From: Bacteroidota bacterium
Lineage (GTDB): Bacteria; Bacteroidota; Bacteroidia; UBA8524
DNA: 64,000 nt
Direction: 5' to 3'
NCBI GenBank assembly: GCA_008933805.1
Contig: WBUH01000014.1
Coordinates: 53,226-117,225, forward strand
Shown here: one piece after another, positions 16,714 through 26,757 of the stretch
How positions within the stretch are numbered: position 1 is the stretch's first letter
Layout: each line of letters starts with the position of its first letter
Program-made: the position numbers and the translations under genes
Notes under the pieces: model-generated
The model's input: the letters and a program-made list of their open reading frames with translations, nothing else
The model's database searches: none
What the model was told of the DNA's origin: nothing

Positions 16714-19515
16714 TTAATGCGCTTCCAGCCAGTTTAATCCTGAACCTACTTCAACATCTAAAGGAACTTCCAGCTTCACTGCACCTTCCATTTCCTCCTT
16801 AATAATCGGTTTTATAGTTTCCAGTTCAGGTTTATACACATCAAACAGCAATTCATCATGCACCTGCAACACCATTTTTGATTGCAGTTTTTCATCAATC
16901 AAGCGTTGGTGTATTTTTATCATCGCCATTTTTATCACATCGGCAGCACTGCCCTGTATGGGTGCGTTGATGGCGTTTCGCTCGGCAAAGCTGCGCACGG
17001 TGTGGTTGGCTGAGTTTATATCACGCAAATAACGACGACGACCCATGATGGTTTGCACATATCCGTGATGGCGTGCAAGGTCGATAGAATCGTTCATATA
17101 CTGCTTCAAACCAGGGTATTGCTTAAAGTAGTTTTCGATAATCTCTGCGGCTTCTTTGCGGGGAATATCCAAACGTTGCGATAAACCGAAAGCTGATATA
17201 CCGTATATGATACCGAAGTTTACCATTTTGGCTTTGCGGCGCATCTCCTTATCCACTCCTTCAAACGGAACGCCAAATACTTTTGCTGCCGTAGCGGTGT
17301 GAATGTCTAACCCGCGTTTAAAATCCTCAATCATACCTTCCTCTTTGCTAATTGCGGCAACAATGCGCAATTCAACCTGCGAGTAATCGGCACTTACTAA
17401 AACGTGGTTTTCATCACGGGGAATAAAGGCTTTGCGTACCTCGCGACCACGCTCAGTACGTATGGGTATATTTTGCAGGTTAGGGTCGGTACTGCTTAGG
17501 CGGCCTGTAGCAGCTACCGCTTGGTTAAAGCTGGTATGCACCCTGCCTGTGTGTTTGTTTATCAATAAAGGCAAGGCATCCACATACGTTGATTTCAACT
17601 TTTGTGATTGGCGGAAATCCATAATCACCCTTGCAATCTCGTGTTGATTGGCAAGGTAAGTCAATACCTCCTCATCGGTTTTGTACTGGCCTGTTTTGGT
17701 TTTTTTAGCTTTAGGGTCAAGCTGTAGCTTTTCAAACAATACTTCGCCCAATTGCTTTGGCGATGCAATGTTGAATTTTACCCCTGCCATTTCGTAAATC
17801 CTGTTCTCAAGCAGTGCAATTTCACCTTGCAACTCTTTTGAGTATTCGGCCAGCATTCCTTTATCAATGCGCACACCTTCGCGCTCCATTCCGGCTAATA
17901 CGGGTATCAACGGAGCTTCAATATCTTCAAGCACATTGCGCACCTCTTTTTCATCCAACTGTGGCGAAAGGGCTTGTTTAAGTCGGTAAGTTATATCAGC
18001 ATCTTCGGCGGCATATTCTGCTATCTTCTCTACCTCCACATCACGCATGCTCAATTGGTTTTTACCTTTCTTGCCAATCAGCGTTTCAATAGAAATAGGC
18101 GCGTAGTGCAGGTAGTTTTCGGCCAATATATCCATGTTGTGCCTGCCGTCAGGCTCAATTACATAGTGTGCAAGCATGGTATCAAACAAAGTGCCGCGCA
18201 CTTGTATACCGTAGTTTTGCAATACCAGGTAATCGTACTTTATGTTCTGGCCTATTTTGGTAATTTTCTCATCCTCAAAAATGGCTTTAAACTCGTTTAC
18301 AATTGCTTGCGCCTCATCGCGCTTGGTTGAAACAGGTACATAAAAAGCTTCGTGCTGTTTTATTGAGAACGACATACCCACCAACTCGGCATCAATCGCA
18401 TCCAACGAGGTAGTTTCGGTATCAAAACAAACCTCTGTTGAAGCAGTTAGCGTTTTTATCAATGCTGCACGCTTTTCAGCAGTATCGCACAACTCGTAAT
18501 GGTGTGGGGTAGTAGCGGCTGTTTTAAATGTAATAGGGGTTTCATCCTCAGGCTCAGCGGCAGTTTGCGGGTTTTCTTGTCCGCCTCCGAACAGGCTTTG
18601 CTGCCCGTTGGTTTCCTTAGCAGGTGCCGCAGCAGCAGCGTCGCCAAACAAACGTTTACCCAACGTACGGAACTCTAACTCCTTAAACAGCTCTTCCAGT
18701 TTCTCTTTATCAGGGTCTTCTACCAAAAATGCTTTCTCATCCAGCTCAATAGGCACGTCCAAAATAATGGTAGCCAGCTTTTTTGATAAGCGGGCCATAT
18801 CGGCATGAGCCTCTACATTTTCTTTTTGTTTGCCTTTTAGTTTATCAGTATTGGCCAGTAGGTTTTCTACGCTGCCAAATTCCTGCACCAGTTTTTTAGC
18901 AGTCTTTTCGCCTACACCGGGTACACCGGGTATATTATCAACGGCATCACCCATTAGCCCCAAAATGTCAATCACCTGTTTCACATCGGTAATTTCCCAT
19001 TTTTGCAATACTTCGGGCACGCCCATTATTTCAAAATCACCGCCTTGTCGCGCAGGTTTGTATATAAAGATATTCTCACTCACCAACTGCCCAAAATCCT
19101 TATCAGGCGTCATCATAAACACTTTATAGCCTTCTATCTCAGCCTTTTTGGCAAGGGTGCCTATAATATCATCCGCTTCAAAACCGGGCACTGTGATTAC
19201 AGGAATATTAAAGCCTTCTATCAGCTTAAAGATATACGGAATAGAGCGCGAAAGGTCTTCGGGCATTTCCTCACGGTGGGCTTTATAATCGCTAAACTCA
19301 ATGTGTCGTTCAGTAGGTTCGCTGGTGTCAAAAACAACTGCCACGTGCGAAGGCTTTTCCCTTCTTATCAAATCAAGCAGGGTATTAGTGAAACCGTAAG
19401 GTGCATTTGTATTTAGTCCGTATGAAGTAATACGGGGGTTTTGGCTAAATGCAAAAAATGCACGGTATATAAGGGCCATCCCATCAAGCAGGAAGAGTTT
19501 TTTTTCTTCAGACAT
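16714..19515 (-). CDS. polA: DNA polymerase I
   Basis: 933 residues with all three classical domains. Residues 1-300: 5' nuclease (LFLLDGMALIYRAFFAF; GFEADDIIGTLAK; MGDAVDNIPGVPGVGEKTA). Residues about 345-540: 3'-5' exonuclease with apparently intact acidic residues (CFDTETTSLDAID; NIKYDYLVLQNYG; YAAEDADITYRL). Residues about 550-933: polymerase (VSADYSQVELRIVAAISKEE, RRKAKMVNFGIIYGISAFGL, LQVHDELLFDV). It fills gaps and removes RNA primers in repair and lagging-strand synthesis. An acidic, Ala/Gln-rich linker (about residues 300-345) separates the first two domains. ATG start. It is a single gene, converging on the Xre gene. Confidence 0.97.
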   Translation of the reverse strand: MSEEKKLFLLDGMALIYRAFFAFSQNPRITSYGLNTNAPYGFTNTLLDLIRREKPSHVAVVFDTSEPTERHIEFSDYKAHREEMPEDLSRSIPYIFKLIEGFNIPVITVPGFEADDIIGTLAKKAEIEGYKVFMMTPDKDFGQLVSENIFIYKPARQGGDFEIMGVPEVLQKWEITDVKQVIDILGLMGDAVDNIPGVPGVGEKTAKKLVQEFGSVENLLANTDKLKGKQKENVEAHADMARLSKKLATIILDVPIELDEKAFLVEDPDKEKLEELFKELEFRTLGKRLFGDAAAAAPAKETNGQQSLFGGGQENPQTAAEPEDETPITFKTAATTPHHYELCDTAEKRAALIKTLTASTEVCFDTETTSLDAIDAELVGMSFSIKQHEAFYVPVSTKRDEAQAIVNEFKAIFEDEKITKIGQNIKYDYLVLQNYGIQVRGTLFDTMLAHYVIEPDGRHNMDILAENYLHYAPISIETLIGKKGKNQLSMRDVEVEKIAEYAAEDADITYRLKQALSPQLDEKEVRNVLEDIEAPLIPVLAGMEREGVRIDKGMLAEYSKELQGEIALLENRIYEMAGVKFNIASPKQLGEVLFEKLQLDPKAKKTKTGQYKTDEEVLTYLANQHEIARVIMDFRQSQKLKSTYVDALPLLINKHTGRVHTSFNQAVAATGRLSSTDPNLQNIPIRTERGREVRKAFIPRDENHVLVSADYSQVELRIVAAISKEEGMIEDFKRGLDIHTATAAKVFGVPFEGVDKEMRRKAKMVNFGIIYGISAFGLSQRLDIPRKEAAEIIENYFKQYPGLKQYMNDSIDLARHHGYVQTIMGRRRYLRDINSANHTVRSFAERNAINAPIQGSAADVIKMAMIKIHQRLIDEKLQSKMVLQVHDELLFDVYKPELETIKPIIKEEMEGAVKLEVPLDVEVGSGLNWLEAH

Positions 19516-19666
19516 AGCGAAACTGTAACTAGAGTTGTTGCAACAAAGTTAGCACGATTAACGTGAGTTGGAAATGAAAAGGGTGCTTTGTAATTTTTTT
19601 AATCATGTCCAACGTTAATGCAGCAATTGACGTTTGATAATGGACTTACATTTAAATCAAACAAAC

Positions 19667-20989
19667 ATGAAAACAGTTTTTTTACGCTATTGGTGTGCCC
19701 TTTTGCTATTGGGTACGGTTATCCCATCAATGGGACAGAACAATTTAAGGTACGGTACTTCGGCCATTCCCGCTGTGGTAAGATCGCCCTATACGTATTA
19801 CGATGTACTGCGTGTATCATCAAAAGGCTGGTTGCAGCAAACATTTAACACTACCGCGTCGGCTTGGGAAGATTATGAAAAGACTAAAAACCTGAAAAAC
19901 GCCGATGGAGACTTTACCGAAATTGATACTAAATATTGGGTAGATGGCTCAAGTAGCTGGGAAACAGAGTATCAAACCAACTACCAATATCAAAAAGATG
20001 CCAATAACAAGGTGATTGAGATGATTTTTGATGTGCAATCAGCATTTGATACGTACACCGTTCGCTACATATACACGTATGACCAAAACAGGCTGAGCGA
20101 GGTTGAGGTGGCATTTAAGAGCGGAGGAACTTTCTTTCCCTCAACGCACTCATTTATTAAGTACAATAATTTAGGGCAACGTGTTAAGGATTCATTGGTG
20201 GATGTAAACACTGCTGAAGCAGTATCGTCTCGCGAGTATGAGTACGACAACAACGGTAATTGCATCAAGGAATTGGGCTGGGGTAAAATGGTTGATAATT
20301 CTTGGGACACAACTATGGTGGCTCAACAAGAGTATTTTGCCGGAGGTAAACTAAAGCGCCGCATATATGGTTTCCAAAACGCTCAAGGTGATATAATGGA
20401 AAACTTTTATGATGAATATACCTACACGAATACAGGTAATGTAGATGTATATACAACGTTTATTAAGCAGAATGCAACTTCCCCCGCTAACCCGTTTATG
20501 TATTACAAACACTATTACAACGGTCAAAACAAGTTACAAACCATAGTTTCTAAAACGTTTTCATTGGCGATGAACCGCTGGAACAACGATGATAGTATTT
20601 TGTTGAATTATGTAACTGCGGGTGGCGCATATGATACTTCGTACATACACACAGGTGCTAACAATGGCATTGATTGGAGCGCTAACCCAACCGACCGTTT
20701 GGTATTTGAGAAAAATGCAACAGGAATTAAGCAGGTAGCAAGCAGCAAGCTGAACATGAATGCTTACCCTAACCCTGCTGCTACAGAATTATTTGTTGAA
20801 ATAAGCACCGTTGTTGATGTAGAAACTACACTTACTCTTACCGATTTAACAGGAAAAGTTTTGAGAACTACTGAGGTTGATTTGCTTACAGGGCAAGCCA
20901 ATACCATAAAAATGGACCTTAGCGGTATTCCTCAAGGGTTGTATTTGCTGCACGCAGGCAACCAAACCGTAAAACTAGTTAAAGAATAA
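19667..20989 (+). CDS. secreted protein with YD-like repeats and a T9SS sorting domain
   Basis: 440 residues from ATG 19667. A longer frame would need TTG at 19634 and would put residues ahead of the signal peptide, so I reject it. Signal peptide FLRYWCALLLLGTVIPSMG, with Gln next. The middle has strand-rich repeats such as YIYTYDQNRLSEVEVAF, REYEYDNNGNCIKEL and DEYTYTNTGNVDVYTTF, resembling YD/RHS-type or DUF4595-like beta repeats. The end (NAYPNPAATELFVEI; LSGIPQGLYLLHAGNQTVKL) is a type A T9SS sorting domain. It is probably exported across the outer membrane. No catalytic motif. A bidirectional hairpin follows the stop. Confidence 0.8.
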   Translation: MKTVFLRYWCALLLLGTVIPSMGQNNLRYGTSAIPAVVRSPYTYYDVLRVSSKGWLQQTFNTTASAWEDYEKTKNLKNADGDFTEIDTKYWVDGSSSWETEYQTNYQYQKDANNKVIEMIFDVQSAFDTYTVRYIYTYDQNRLSEVEVAFKSGGTFFPSTHSFIKYNNLGQRVKDSLVDVNTAEAVSSREYEYDNNGNCIKELGWGKMVDNSWDTTMVAQQEYFAGGKLKRRIYGFQNAQGDIMENFYDEYTYTNTGNVDVYTTFIKQNATSPANPFMYYKHYYNGQNKLQTIVSKTFSLAMNRWNNDDSILLNYVTAGGAYDTSYIHTGANNGIDWSANPTDRLVFEKNATGIKQVASSKLNMNAYPNPAATELFVEISTVVDVETTLTLTDLTGKVLRTTEVDLLTGQANTIKMDLSGIPQGLYLLHAGNQTVKLVKE

Positions 20990-21015
20990 AAATACTCCAC
21001 AAACCCTTCCATTGT

Positions 21016-21043
21016 ACCCCGTGTTGCGTTTGCAATGCGGGGT
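21016..21043. terminator. bidirectional hairpin terminator between convergent genes
   Basis: Arms ACCCCG (21016-21021) and CGGGGT (21038-21043), extended inward by TGTTGC/GCAATG with two wobble pairs around a GTTT loop. It lies between the convergent T9SS gene and TPR gene. Its 3' arm touches the TAA of the TPR gene. T-rich sequence follows on the plus side (TATTTATTT). Confidence 0.65.
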
Positions 21044-21825
21044 TATTTATTTGGAGGAGCAGGAGGAGGTGTTTGTGATGGCGCTTGTTGTTCAGTCGGA
21101 GATTTCCCCTCCGCATAATCAAGGTTATTTTTAGCCAGCACAAAATCAGGTTGTATTTCAAGAGCCTTTTTAAAGGCAGTAATTGCAGCCGCTTTTTGGT
21201 CGGGGTATTCTTTCAGCAAAATATACCCTTTAAGGTTTTGAAGTGCAGCCTCAAGAGAAACCGCCTGTGTTTGTTTATTGCCCAAATCAATGCTCACTTT
21301 ACCCTTCATGCTGTTTTGCAATCTTTCAGCCGCAAGTACTGTTTGCATAGCTTCGCCCACACGTTGGTAGGTGTATTGCATTTCGGCAAGGCGATACCCG
21401 TGATACATTTCGTTGGTTTTGCTCAACAACTTTTCAAACGATTGGATAGCCTCTTTTACCTTTCCTAAAGAGCTTTGCGAAAGAGCTAAAGCCTCTAACA
21501 CCGATAGCTTCTGACCTTTTTCAATCGAATCGGCAAAATCTTTCACAATACCGGCGGCCACCAGCTCGCATTGTACATACGATGCCATATTAAAATACAG
21601 CAAGGCCAGTGTATCCCTGTACAAACTGGTTTTTCCTTCTTCGGCCACAATGTAGTAAAGACTGTTTATAGCCACAGACGCATCTGCGTTTTGTACGGCC
21701 ATTTCATAAATCTTTTTATGGGTCTCTATTGGTGTGGGCGTTTTGCTTTTAGCGGGTTGTTTGCCGGTTTGGGCAACACTGCAAAGTGTAATGCAAATTA
21801 ATACGGTGGTAAAAATAGTTTTCAT
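21043..21825 (-). CDS. exported TPR protein
   Basis: 260 residues. Signal peptide (MKTIFTTVLICITLCSVA, Gln next), then alpha-helical tetratricopeptide-like repeats from about residue 45 to 245. The best repeat is near the C-terminus (AAITAFKKALEIQPDFVLAK). The tail is Pro/Gln-rich (TEQQAPSQTPPPAPPNK). Probably a periplasmic scaffold. It stands alone between a convergent T9SS gene and a divergent glycosyltransferase. No partner is indicated. Confidence 0.75.
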   Translation of the reverse strand: MKTIFTTVLICITLCSVAQTGKQPAKSKTPTPIETHKKIYEMAVQNADASVAINSLYYIVAEEGKTSLYRDTLALLYFNMASYVQCELVAAGIVKDFADSIEKGQKLSVLEALALSQSSLGKVKEAIQSFEKLLSKTNEMYHGYRLAEMQYTYQRVGEAMQTVLAAERLQNSMKGKVSIDLGNKQTQAVSLEAALQNLKGYILLKEYPDQKAAAITAFKKALEIQPDFVLAKNNLDYAEGKSPTEQQAPSQTPPPAPPNK

Positions 21826-21933
21826 ACTGTGTGGTAAACAAAAGTAAGAAAAAACCGTATTGACAGCTATAGTAATGTGCTAAAGGCAGTCCATTTACCG
21901 TTAATTTGTTTTCTTTGCACAAAATTTTAACGG

Positions 21934-22650
21934 ATGTTCAATAAACTTTCGATAGTAATACCTGCCTATAACGAGGGGAAAACCATACACCTTATACTGG
22001 ATAAGGTGAAGGCTGTGCAGCTGGAAGGCGGTATGCAAAAAGAGGTGATAGTGGTGAATGATTGCAGTAAGGATGATACTGTAGAGGCGGTAGAACGTTA
22101 CATGAAAAGCAACCCCGATTTACCCATTGTGTTTTACAGCCATGCGATAAATATGGGGAAGGGAGCGGCATTGCACACCGGTATTAAACAAGCTACGGGT
22201 GATATTGTGCTGATACAGGATGCCGACCTTGAATACAACCCACAGGAATATCCGATTTTAATTCGCCCCATTACCGATGGTTTTGCCGATGTAGTGTACG
22301 GCAGCCGTTTTATGGGAGGCAGACCACACCGTATCTTGTTCTTTTGGCACACGATAGGGAACAAGTTTCTTACATTTTTGAGCAATATGTTTACCAACCT
22401 TAACTTAAGCGATATGGAAACCTGCTACAAGGTTTTTAAACGCGAGGTGGTGCAGGGGCTTGAGTTGAAAGAAAAACGTTTTGGTTTTGAGCCGGAAGTA
22501 ACCGCAAAAATTGCACGCATACCCAAAATACGCATTTACGAAGTGGGTATTTCTTATTACGGACGTACGTATGAAGAGGGCAAAAAAATTGGCTGGCGCG
22601 ATGGTTTCAGGGCTATTTGGTGTATTTTAAAATACAACCTGTTTGCCTGA
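21934..22650 (+). CDS. DPM1-like family 2 glycosyltransferase
   Basis: 238 residues. A GT-A domain very close to dolichol/polyprenyl-phosphate mannosyltransferases: [72 protein letters not shown], then [10 protein letters not shown] and [13 protein letters not shown]. It has no C-terminal membrane domain, as in soluble DPM1-type enzymes. It should charge a polyprenyl phosphate with a hexose at the cytoplasmic face. This could in principle supply GT-C enzymes such as the GT87-type protein at 3104 (inference). The stop directly abuts the stop of the convergent TPR gene. Confidence 0.88.
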   Translation: MFNKLSIVIPAYNEGKTIHLILDKVKAVQLEGGMQKEVIVVNDCSKDDTVEAVERYMKSNPDLPIVFYSHAINMGKGAALHTGIKQATGDIVLIQDADLEYNPQEYPILIRPITDGFADVVYGSRFMGGRPHRILFFWHTIGNKFLTFLSNMFTNLNLSDMETCYKVFKREVVQGLELKEKRFGFEPEVTAKIARIPKIRIYEVGISYYGRTYEEGKKIGWRDGFRAIWCILKYNLFA

Positions 22651-23433
22651 TTAGTTACATTGATTTACATATATAATCATACCGATTACTATAATAGCTA
22701 TTTTTAGTATCAGGCTTACTTCACTTTTGGTTACATCTGGATCTATTTCTTCCTTATAAGCAGGATTTTCTTGTTTTATAAGCCGTATTTCAGGTGCACG
22801 GGGCAACGGGCTTTTTGTAGAAGGGTTTATTTGTAATAAAATCTGTGCGTGTTCTTTTGCCTTTTTAATGTTTGCCCTGTTATAGTAAGCAAGGCCTATA
22901 ATTTCGTGTAAGAGTTCGTTGTTTGGGAGCAATTCAAGTGCTGCTTTCTCAGCATCTTCAAAATTTTCTACATCATTGGTTTTATGATAAGCACCTATTA
23001 ATATCCCCCAACAACCCACATCCAGAGGGTCTAACTCTAATCCTGTTTTAGCACTTTCAATGGCTAATGTCCAAAGCTTTACTATAAAATAGGTATCAGC
23101 AAGCGTACCGTAATAGAACCCTACATTGGGGTTCAACTCTATGGCTTTAAGAATATCTTGACGGGCAGCAAAAGCAAGGTTATTTAATACTTTAACATTT
23201 GCTTTCACATAAAAGGCATAATCACAGTTTGGGTTGTGGGCTAATGCTTGATTGGCACATAAAACCGCTTTTTTAAGGTTTTGTAGTCTTAAATAACAGA
23301 AAGCCATTTGTTGATACGCCAAGGCAGGGTCAATATCTGAGGTAACAGCTTTTCTAAACTGCTCCAAAGCTTGCTCGTACCTTCCCAACTCTAGCAAGGC
23401 GTTGCCTTTAGCAATAAACTCTCTTTCTAACAA
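22651..23433 (-). CDS. TPR protein with C-terminal membrane anchor (TPR cluster, gene 4)
   Basis: 260 residues. About five TPR units cover residues 1-190 (for example GNALLELGRYEQALEQFRKA, AYQQMAFCYLRLQNLKKAVL, AIESAKTGLELDPLDVG). A single transmembrane helix (LILKIAIIVIGMIIYV) sits at the extreme C-terminus, so the TPR domain is probably cytoplasmic and tail-anchored. The start is TTG at 23433, with no in-frame ATG before the first TPR. It is the last of four tandem paralogues read leftward. Function unknown. Confidence 0.75.
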   Translation of the reverse strand: MLEREFIAKGNALLELGRYEQALEQFRKAVTSDIDPALAYQQMAFCYLRLQNLKKAVLCANQALAHNPNCDYAFYVKANVKVLNNLAFAARQDILKAIELNPNVGFYYGTLADTYFIVKLWTLAIESAKTGLELDPLDVGCWGILIGAYHKTNDVENFEDAEKAALELLPNNELLHEIIGLAYYNRANIKKAKEHAQILLQINPSTKSPLPRAPEIRLIKQENPAYKEEIDPDVTKSEVSLILKIAIIVIGMIIYVNQCN

Positions 23434-23466
23434 TTTTTTTTTGGTTTAGTTATCCAATCTGTTTGC

Positions 23467-24252
23467 CTAATCGCCGTGCAGGTAAAAAATAACATCTAAA
23501 GCTATACGCGCAAACGCTACAATTGTAATAAAGGCGAGAACTGTAAACACATAATCCTCACTTGTATAGGGCTTATCACCATTAAGCACCCGTATTGTTT
23601 CAATCGCTTCCATCTTTTTCACGCTGTCTTGTCGCATAGGGTTGATGCGCAACGATTCGCGGTAATGCTCTAATGAACCTTCGTAATTGTTAAACCTCAT
23701 CTTTCCCCACCCAATCAGTGCGTGTACATAATCATTATTTGGATCAAGGGCCAACAATTTTTTAGCAAGCCCCTCAAATTCAATACGGTTACGTTTTAAA
23801 ACAGCAGCAGTCAGCAAAATTCCGTTACATCTAATATGGCTGGGGTTTAGCGCTAATCCGCTCATAGCACTTTCAACCGCCTTATCAATATTTTGTCCTT
23901 TCACGTAAATATCGGCAAGCAGCGAGTACATATCAGCAACCTCGGGGTCTATTGCTATGGCCTTTAGTATATAAAGCCGGGCTTTGTGGTAATCTTTAGC
24001 CCCTTCGTATGCTGATGCAAGCAAAAAAAAGGGTAAATATCCTTCTTGGCCTTCGGCCAGGCTTTTTTCAGCATACACAATGGCCTGTCTTTGATTTTGT
24101 AAATCAAGGTAGCAATAGCCAATCATCAAATACAGTATAGCTTTGGGTTCATCTTCACTCAGACCCAATTCAAATTCAACGATTGCTTCTTTGTATCTGC
24201 TTAGTTGAAATAAAGCTTTACCGCGTGAAAGTCTGCTTCCCCTTCTTGCCAT
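23467..24252 (-). CDS. TPR protein with C-terminal membrane anchor (TPR cluster, gene 3)
   Basis: 261 residues, ATG start. TPR units fill residues about 5-215 (GKALFQLSRYKEAIVEFELG, AVESAMSGLALNPSHIRCNG, YEGSLEHYRESLRINPMRQD). A C-terminal helix (YVFTVLAFITIVAFARIALD) probably anchors it. It is parallel to the 22651 gene in length and layout, and its TPR sequences are clearly related to all three neighbours. It begins one base after the stop of gene 2, so the two are surely co-transcribed. Confidence 0.78.
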   Translation of the reverse strand: MARRGSRLSRGKALFQLSRYKEAIVEFELGLSEDEPKAILYLMIGYCYLDLQNQRQAIVYAEKSLAEGQEGYLPFFLLASAYEGAKDYHKARLYILKAIAIDPEVADMYSLLADIYVKGQNIDKAVESAMSGLALNPSHIRCNGILLTAAVLKRNRIEFEGLAKKLLALDPNNDYVHALIGWGKMRFNNYEGSLEHYRESLRINPMRQDSVKKMEAIETIRVLNGDKPYTSEDYVFTVLAFITIVAFARIALDVIFYLHGD

Positions 24253-24253
24253 A

Positions 24254-25495
24254 CTACCGTGTATTTAAATAATTAGCTACCCAGCCAAACGTCCACATAC
24301 CCAATAAGTACAACGTTCCTGTGATAAGGCCTGTGTCGTTTTTAGAAACTAACAGCAGTACTGAAACAATGCCCAATACCGCCAGCACAATAGTATAAAT
24401 ACCGATGGTTTTTAAGTTACGGCTGGTTTCGTCCAATCCGTAGAACGACGCAACGGGAATTACAATGGTGGCAAAGAAGAGGGCAGGGAATAGTAGTAAG
24501 TCGTTCGTATTGTACAAATAAGTTAACCCAAGTGCGATGGCCAGTGCTACTCCACATCCCACCAATAGTGCGCCCGTTTTTTCACGACGGTTTAGCAGGT
24601 AACGTCCATAGCGGTCTATCAGTACAAATAAGTTGAACAACGGCTCAATAATCCAAGTAAGGTAAGCGGCAAACATTAGTATGCCGTATGGGATGTATAA
24701 TATGGGTACAGCTTTGGCTGCAGTTCTTAGCACTTTTGTGCCAATGTATATGCCAATTATTATAGCATATTGAGATTGCTGTTGGTACTTGGCAATCCAA
24801 AAAAAGTACATTAAAAACAGGCGGTAAAACACGTTTTTGGCCTTTAAGGCTTCAACCATGCCGCTTCGCGCCCAATCGTTGTGGGGCTGCAAACGTAATG
24901 CCTCAGCAAAATGAAAACGGGCTTCTTTATACTTCCTTATTTCAAGTTTTGTCCAGCCCACGGTAGCGTGGGTATGTGCATCATCAGGGTTGGCCGCCAA
25001 TGATTCTTCAATGCCTACTTTCAATTCATCGGCACGGCCTAATTTGGTAAGAGCAAGGTTTCGGTAGTTAAGGCTTTGCGGATGTTCAGGGTCGCACTCA
25101 AGACCTTTCTCAGCATACTCAAGCATCTTATTCCAATCCCTTTCAGGCATATAAAACGATGCCAAGGCACTCCAATAGTCGGCATCCGTTGGGTCGTATG
25201 CCAACGCTTGTTGGATATGGCTTTTGGCCTTGTCCATCTTTTCTGTACGCTCATAATTAATGGCCATTATGTAATGCACCAAAGGATTATCAGGCTCGGC
25301 ATTCAGCCATTGGCGGGCAAAGGCCAGCGAACGTTCATATTCTCCGGTCTCATAATAACAGCTTGAGGCAATGGATAAAAGCTCGGTATTTTGGGGTTCA
25401 AGCACCAATCCGGCATTTATTTCTTTTATCGCATCGGCAGGGCGGTTAATGTTTAGCAAATGCCTTGCCCGTTCAATATGTCGTTGTACTTCCAT
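24254..25495 (-). CDS. TPR plus multi-pass membrane protein (TPR cluster, gene 2)
   Basis: 413 residues. The N-terminal half holds about six TPR units (ARHLLNINRPADAIKEINAG; HIQQALAYDPTDADYWSALA; ARFHFAEALRLQPHNDWARS). Residues about 235-413 hold roughly six transmembrane helices (IIIGIYIGTKVLRTAAKAVP; LLLFPALFFATIVIPVASFY). The junction motif KAKNVFYRLFL is shared with gene 1 (KAKNLLYRLLL). Its ATG overlaps the stop of gene 1 (TAATG). A cytoplasmic TPR platform on a membrane domain is inferred. Confidence 0.8.
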   Translation of the reverse strand: MEVQRHIERARHLLNINRPADAIKEINAGLVLEPQNTELLSIASSCYYETGEYERSLAFARQWLNAEPDNPLVHYIMAINYERTEKMDKAKSHIQQALAYDPTDADYWSALASFYMPERDWNKMLEYAEKGLECDPEHPQSLNYRNLALTKLGRADELKVGIEESLAANPDDAHTHATVGWTKLEIRKYKEARFHFAEALRLQPHNDWARSGMVEALKAKNVFYRLFLMYFFWIAKYQQQSQYAIIIGIYIGTKVLRTAAKAVPILYIPYGILMFAAYLTWIIEPLFNLFVLIDRYGRYLLNRREKTGALLVGCGVALAIALGLTYLYNTNDLLLFPALFFATIVIPVASFYGLDETSRNLKTIGIYTIVLAVLGIVSVLLLVSKNDTGLITGTLYLLGMWTFGWVANYLNTR

Positions 25496-26757
25496 TAATT
25501 AAATATCTTCCAAGTATAAATTTTATCAATCATCCAACCGTATATCACTCCTACAAAAACTAAGACACCGAGGGTTTCAGAAGCACCTGTTATAAGATAA
25601 AAAAGCAAAAGCAGTCCTGCTACTGACGAAAGCCCTATTGACAAGTACTTTACATTATTGTTGGTGGTAGTTTGCAAGTGCAAATAATGTTTGCGCCAAA
25701 CAATGGTTAAAAATAGTATTACCGCTGCAATAAACGGTAATGGCCCGCTGTAATCTGCCGTATCGCGTAAAAAATTAACCGTGAAAACGAAAAAAGCCAG
25801 CGATACGCCTTGGTTGGCCAAGTAGTACATGGTAGGCCAACGGGGCGTGTATAAATCTTTATATTTTTTGTTGAACAGAAATACTCCTAACGAGGCAGTT
25901 TCTTTTACCAACCAAGATACTTGCAGGGTAAGTGACAGCGGAATCAGCAACAGTAGCCACCACATACTGTCCATAGTGGCAATTACTCCAAAACAAACGA
26001 GGGTTAAAGTAAAAAGTACCAGAAACCAACGCCTTTCATTGTATGGACGAGCAGCTACGGCAAAATCTATTTTAAGTAACAGGCGGTACAAAAGGTTCTT
26101 TGCCTTTATGGCCTCCAGCAGTCCCTCTTTGGCAAGCAGTTCTTCAGGGTTTTTAGTAAGAGCTACCTCAAAGTGTTCGCGGGCTGCCTTTATTTTTCCG
26201 GTTTCCAATAAGCTCCACCCGGCCGAAAGGTGCATACCTGCATCATCGGGGCTTCGCTCCAAGGCTATTTTAAGGCTTTCTTCCAATTTACTTTTTGACC
26301 GTAACTTGGTGAGAGCAGCCGTCAGGTTTTTCTGGCAAACCTTATCATCGGGGTTTATGGCAAGTCCTCTACGGGCTTCCTCCTCAGCCTTTTCCCACTC
26401 TTCCTCGGCAATAAACAGTTCGGCTTTGTAACCGTACAACCCCGACCAATAGGGGTTACATCCCAAGGCTTGGTTAATGTACTTTTTGGCCTTGTCTAAC
26501 TGCCCTTGCGAACCCGCACAAATGGATAAATAATAATACCCGCTATAACTGTCAGGACTTGCGGCAACCACTTTAGCTGCCCATTCTTCGGCAATGCCGT
26601 ATTGCTTTTGCCTGTAAAAGCACCATGCCAGGTTTTCAAACACCGTAACATCTTCAGGGTCGTGCTTCAATGCCTCCAGTAATTCTTTAAGGGCAGCATC
26701 GTATCGCCTCAACTCCATTAAAAGTTCGGCACGTTGTATATGCGGTGTAGTACTCAC
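25495..26757 (-). CDS. TPR plus multi-pass membrane protein (TPR cluster, gene 1)
   Basis: 420 residues from GTG at 26757. TPR units (AELLMELRRYDAALKELLEA; AKKYINQALGCNPYWSGLYG; AAREHFEVALTKNPEELLAK) are followed by about six to seven membrane helices from residue 245 on (WFLVLFTLTLVCFGVIATMD; YLSIGLSSVAGLLLLFYLIT). It is the first gene of the four-gene run. The TPR part is most similar to gene 2. The whole set looks like local gene duplication, with the two downstream copies having lost the multi-pass domain. Confidence 0.8.
   Translation of the reverse strand: MSTTPHIQRAELLMELRRYDAALKELLEALKHDPEDVTVFENLAWCFYRQKQYGIAEEWAAKVVAASPDSYSGYYYLSICAGSQGQLDKAKKYINQALGCNPYWSGLYGYKAELFIAEEEWEKAEEEARRGLAINPDDKVCQKNLTAALTKLRSKSKLEESLKIALERSPDDAGMHLSAGWSLLETGKIKAAREHFEVALTKNPEELLAKEGLLEAIKAKNLLYRLLLKIDFAVAARPYNERRWFLVLFTLTLVCFGVIATMDSMWWLLLLIPLSLTLQVSWLVKETASLGVFLFNKKYKDLYTPRWPTMYYLANQGVSLAFFVFTVNFLRDTADYSGPLPFIAAVILFLTIVWRKHYLHLQTTTNNNVKYLSIGLSSVAGLLLLFYLITGASETLGVLVFVGVIYGWMIDKIYTWKIFN

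Noticed and set aside
19634..19666. Extended TTG start for the T9SS gene at 19667
   Set aside because: It would add 11 polar residues before a standard signal peptide; ATG 19667 gives a normal N-terminus.
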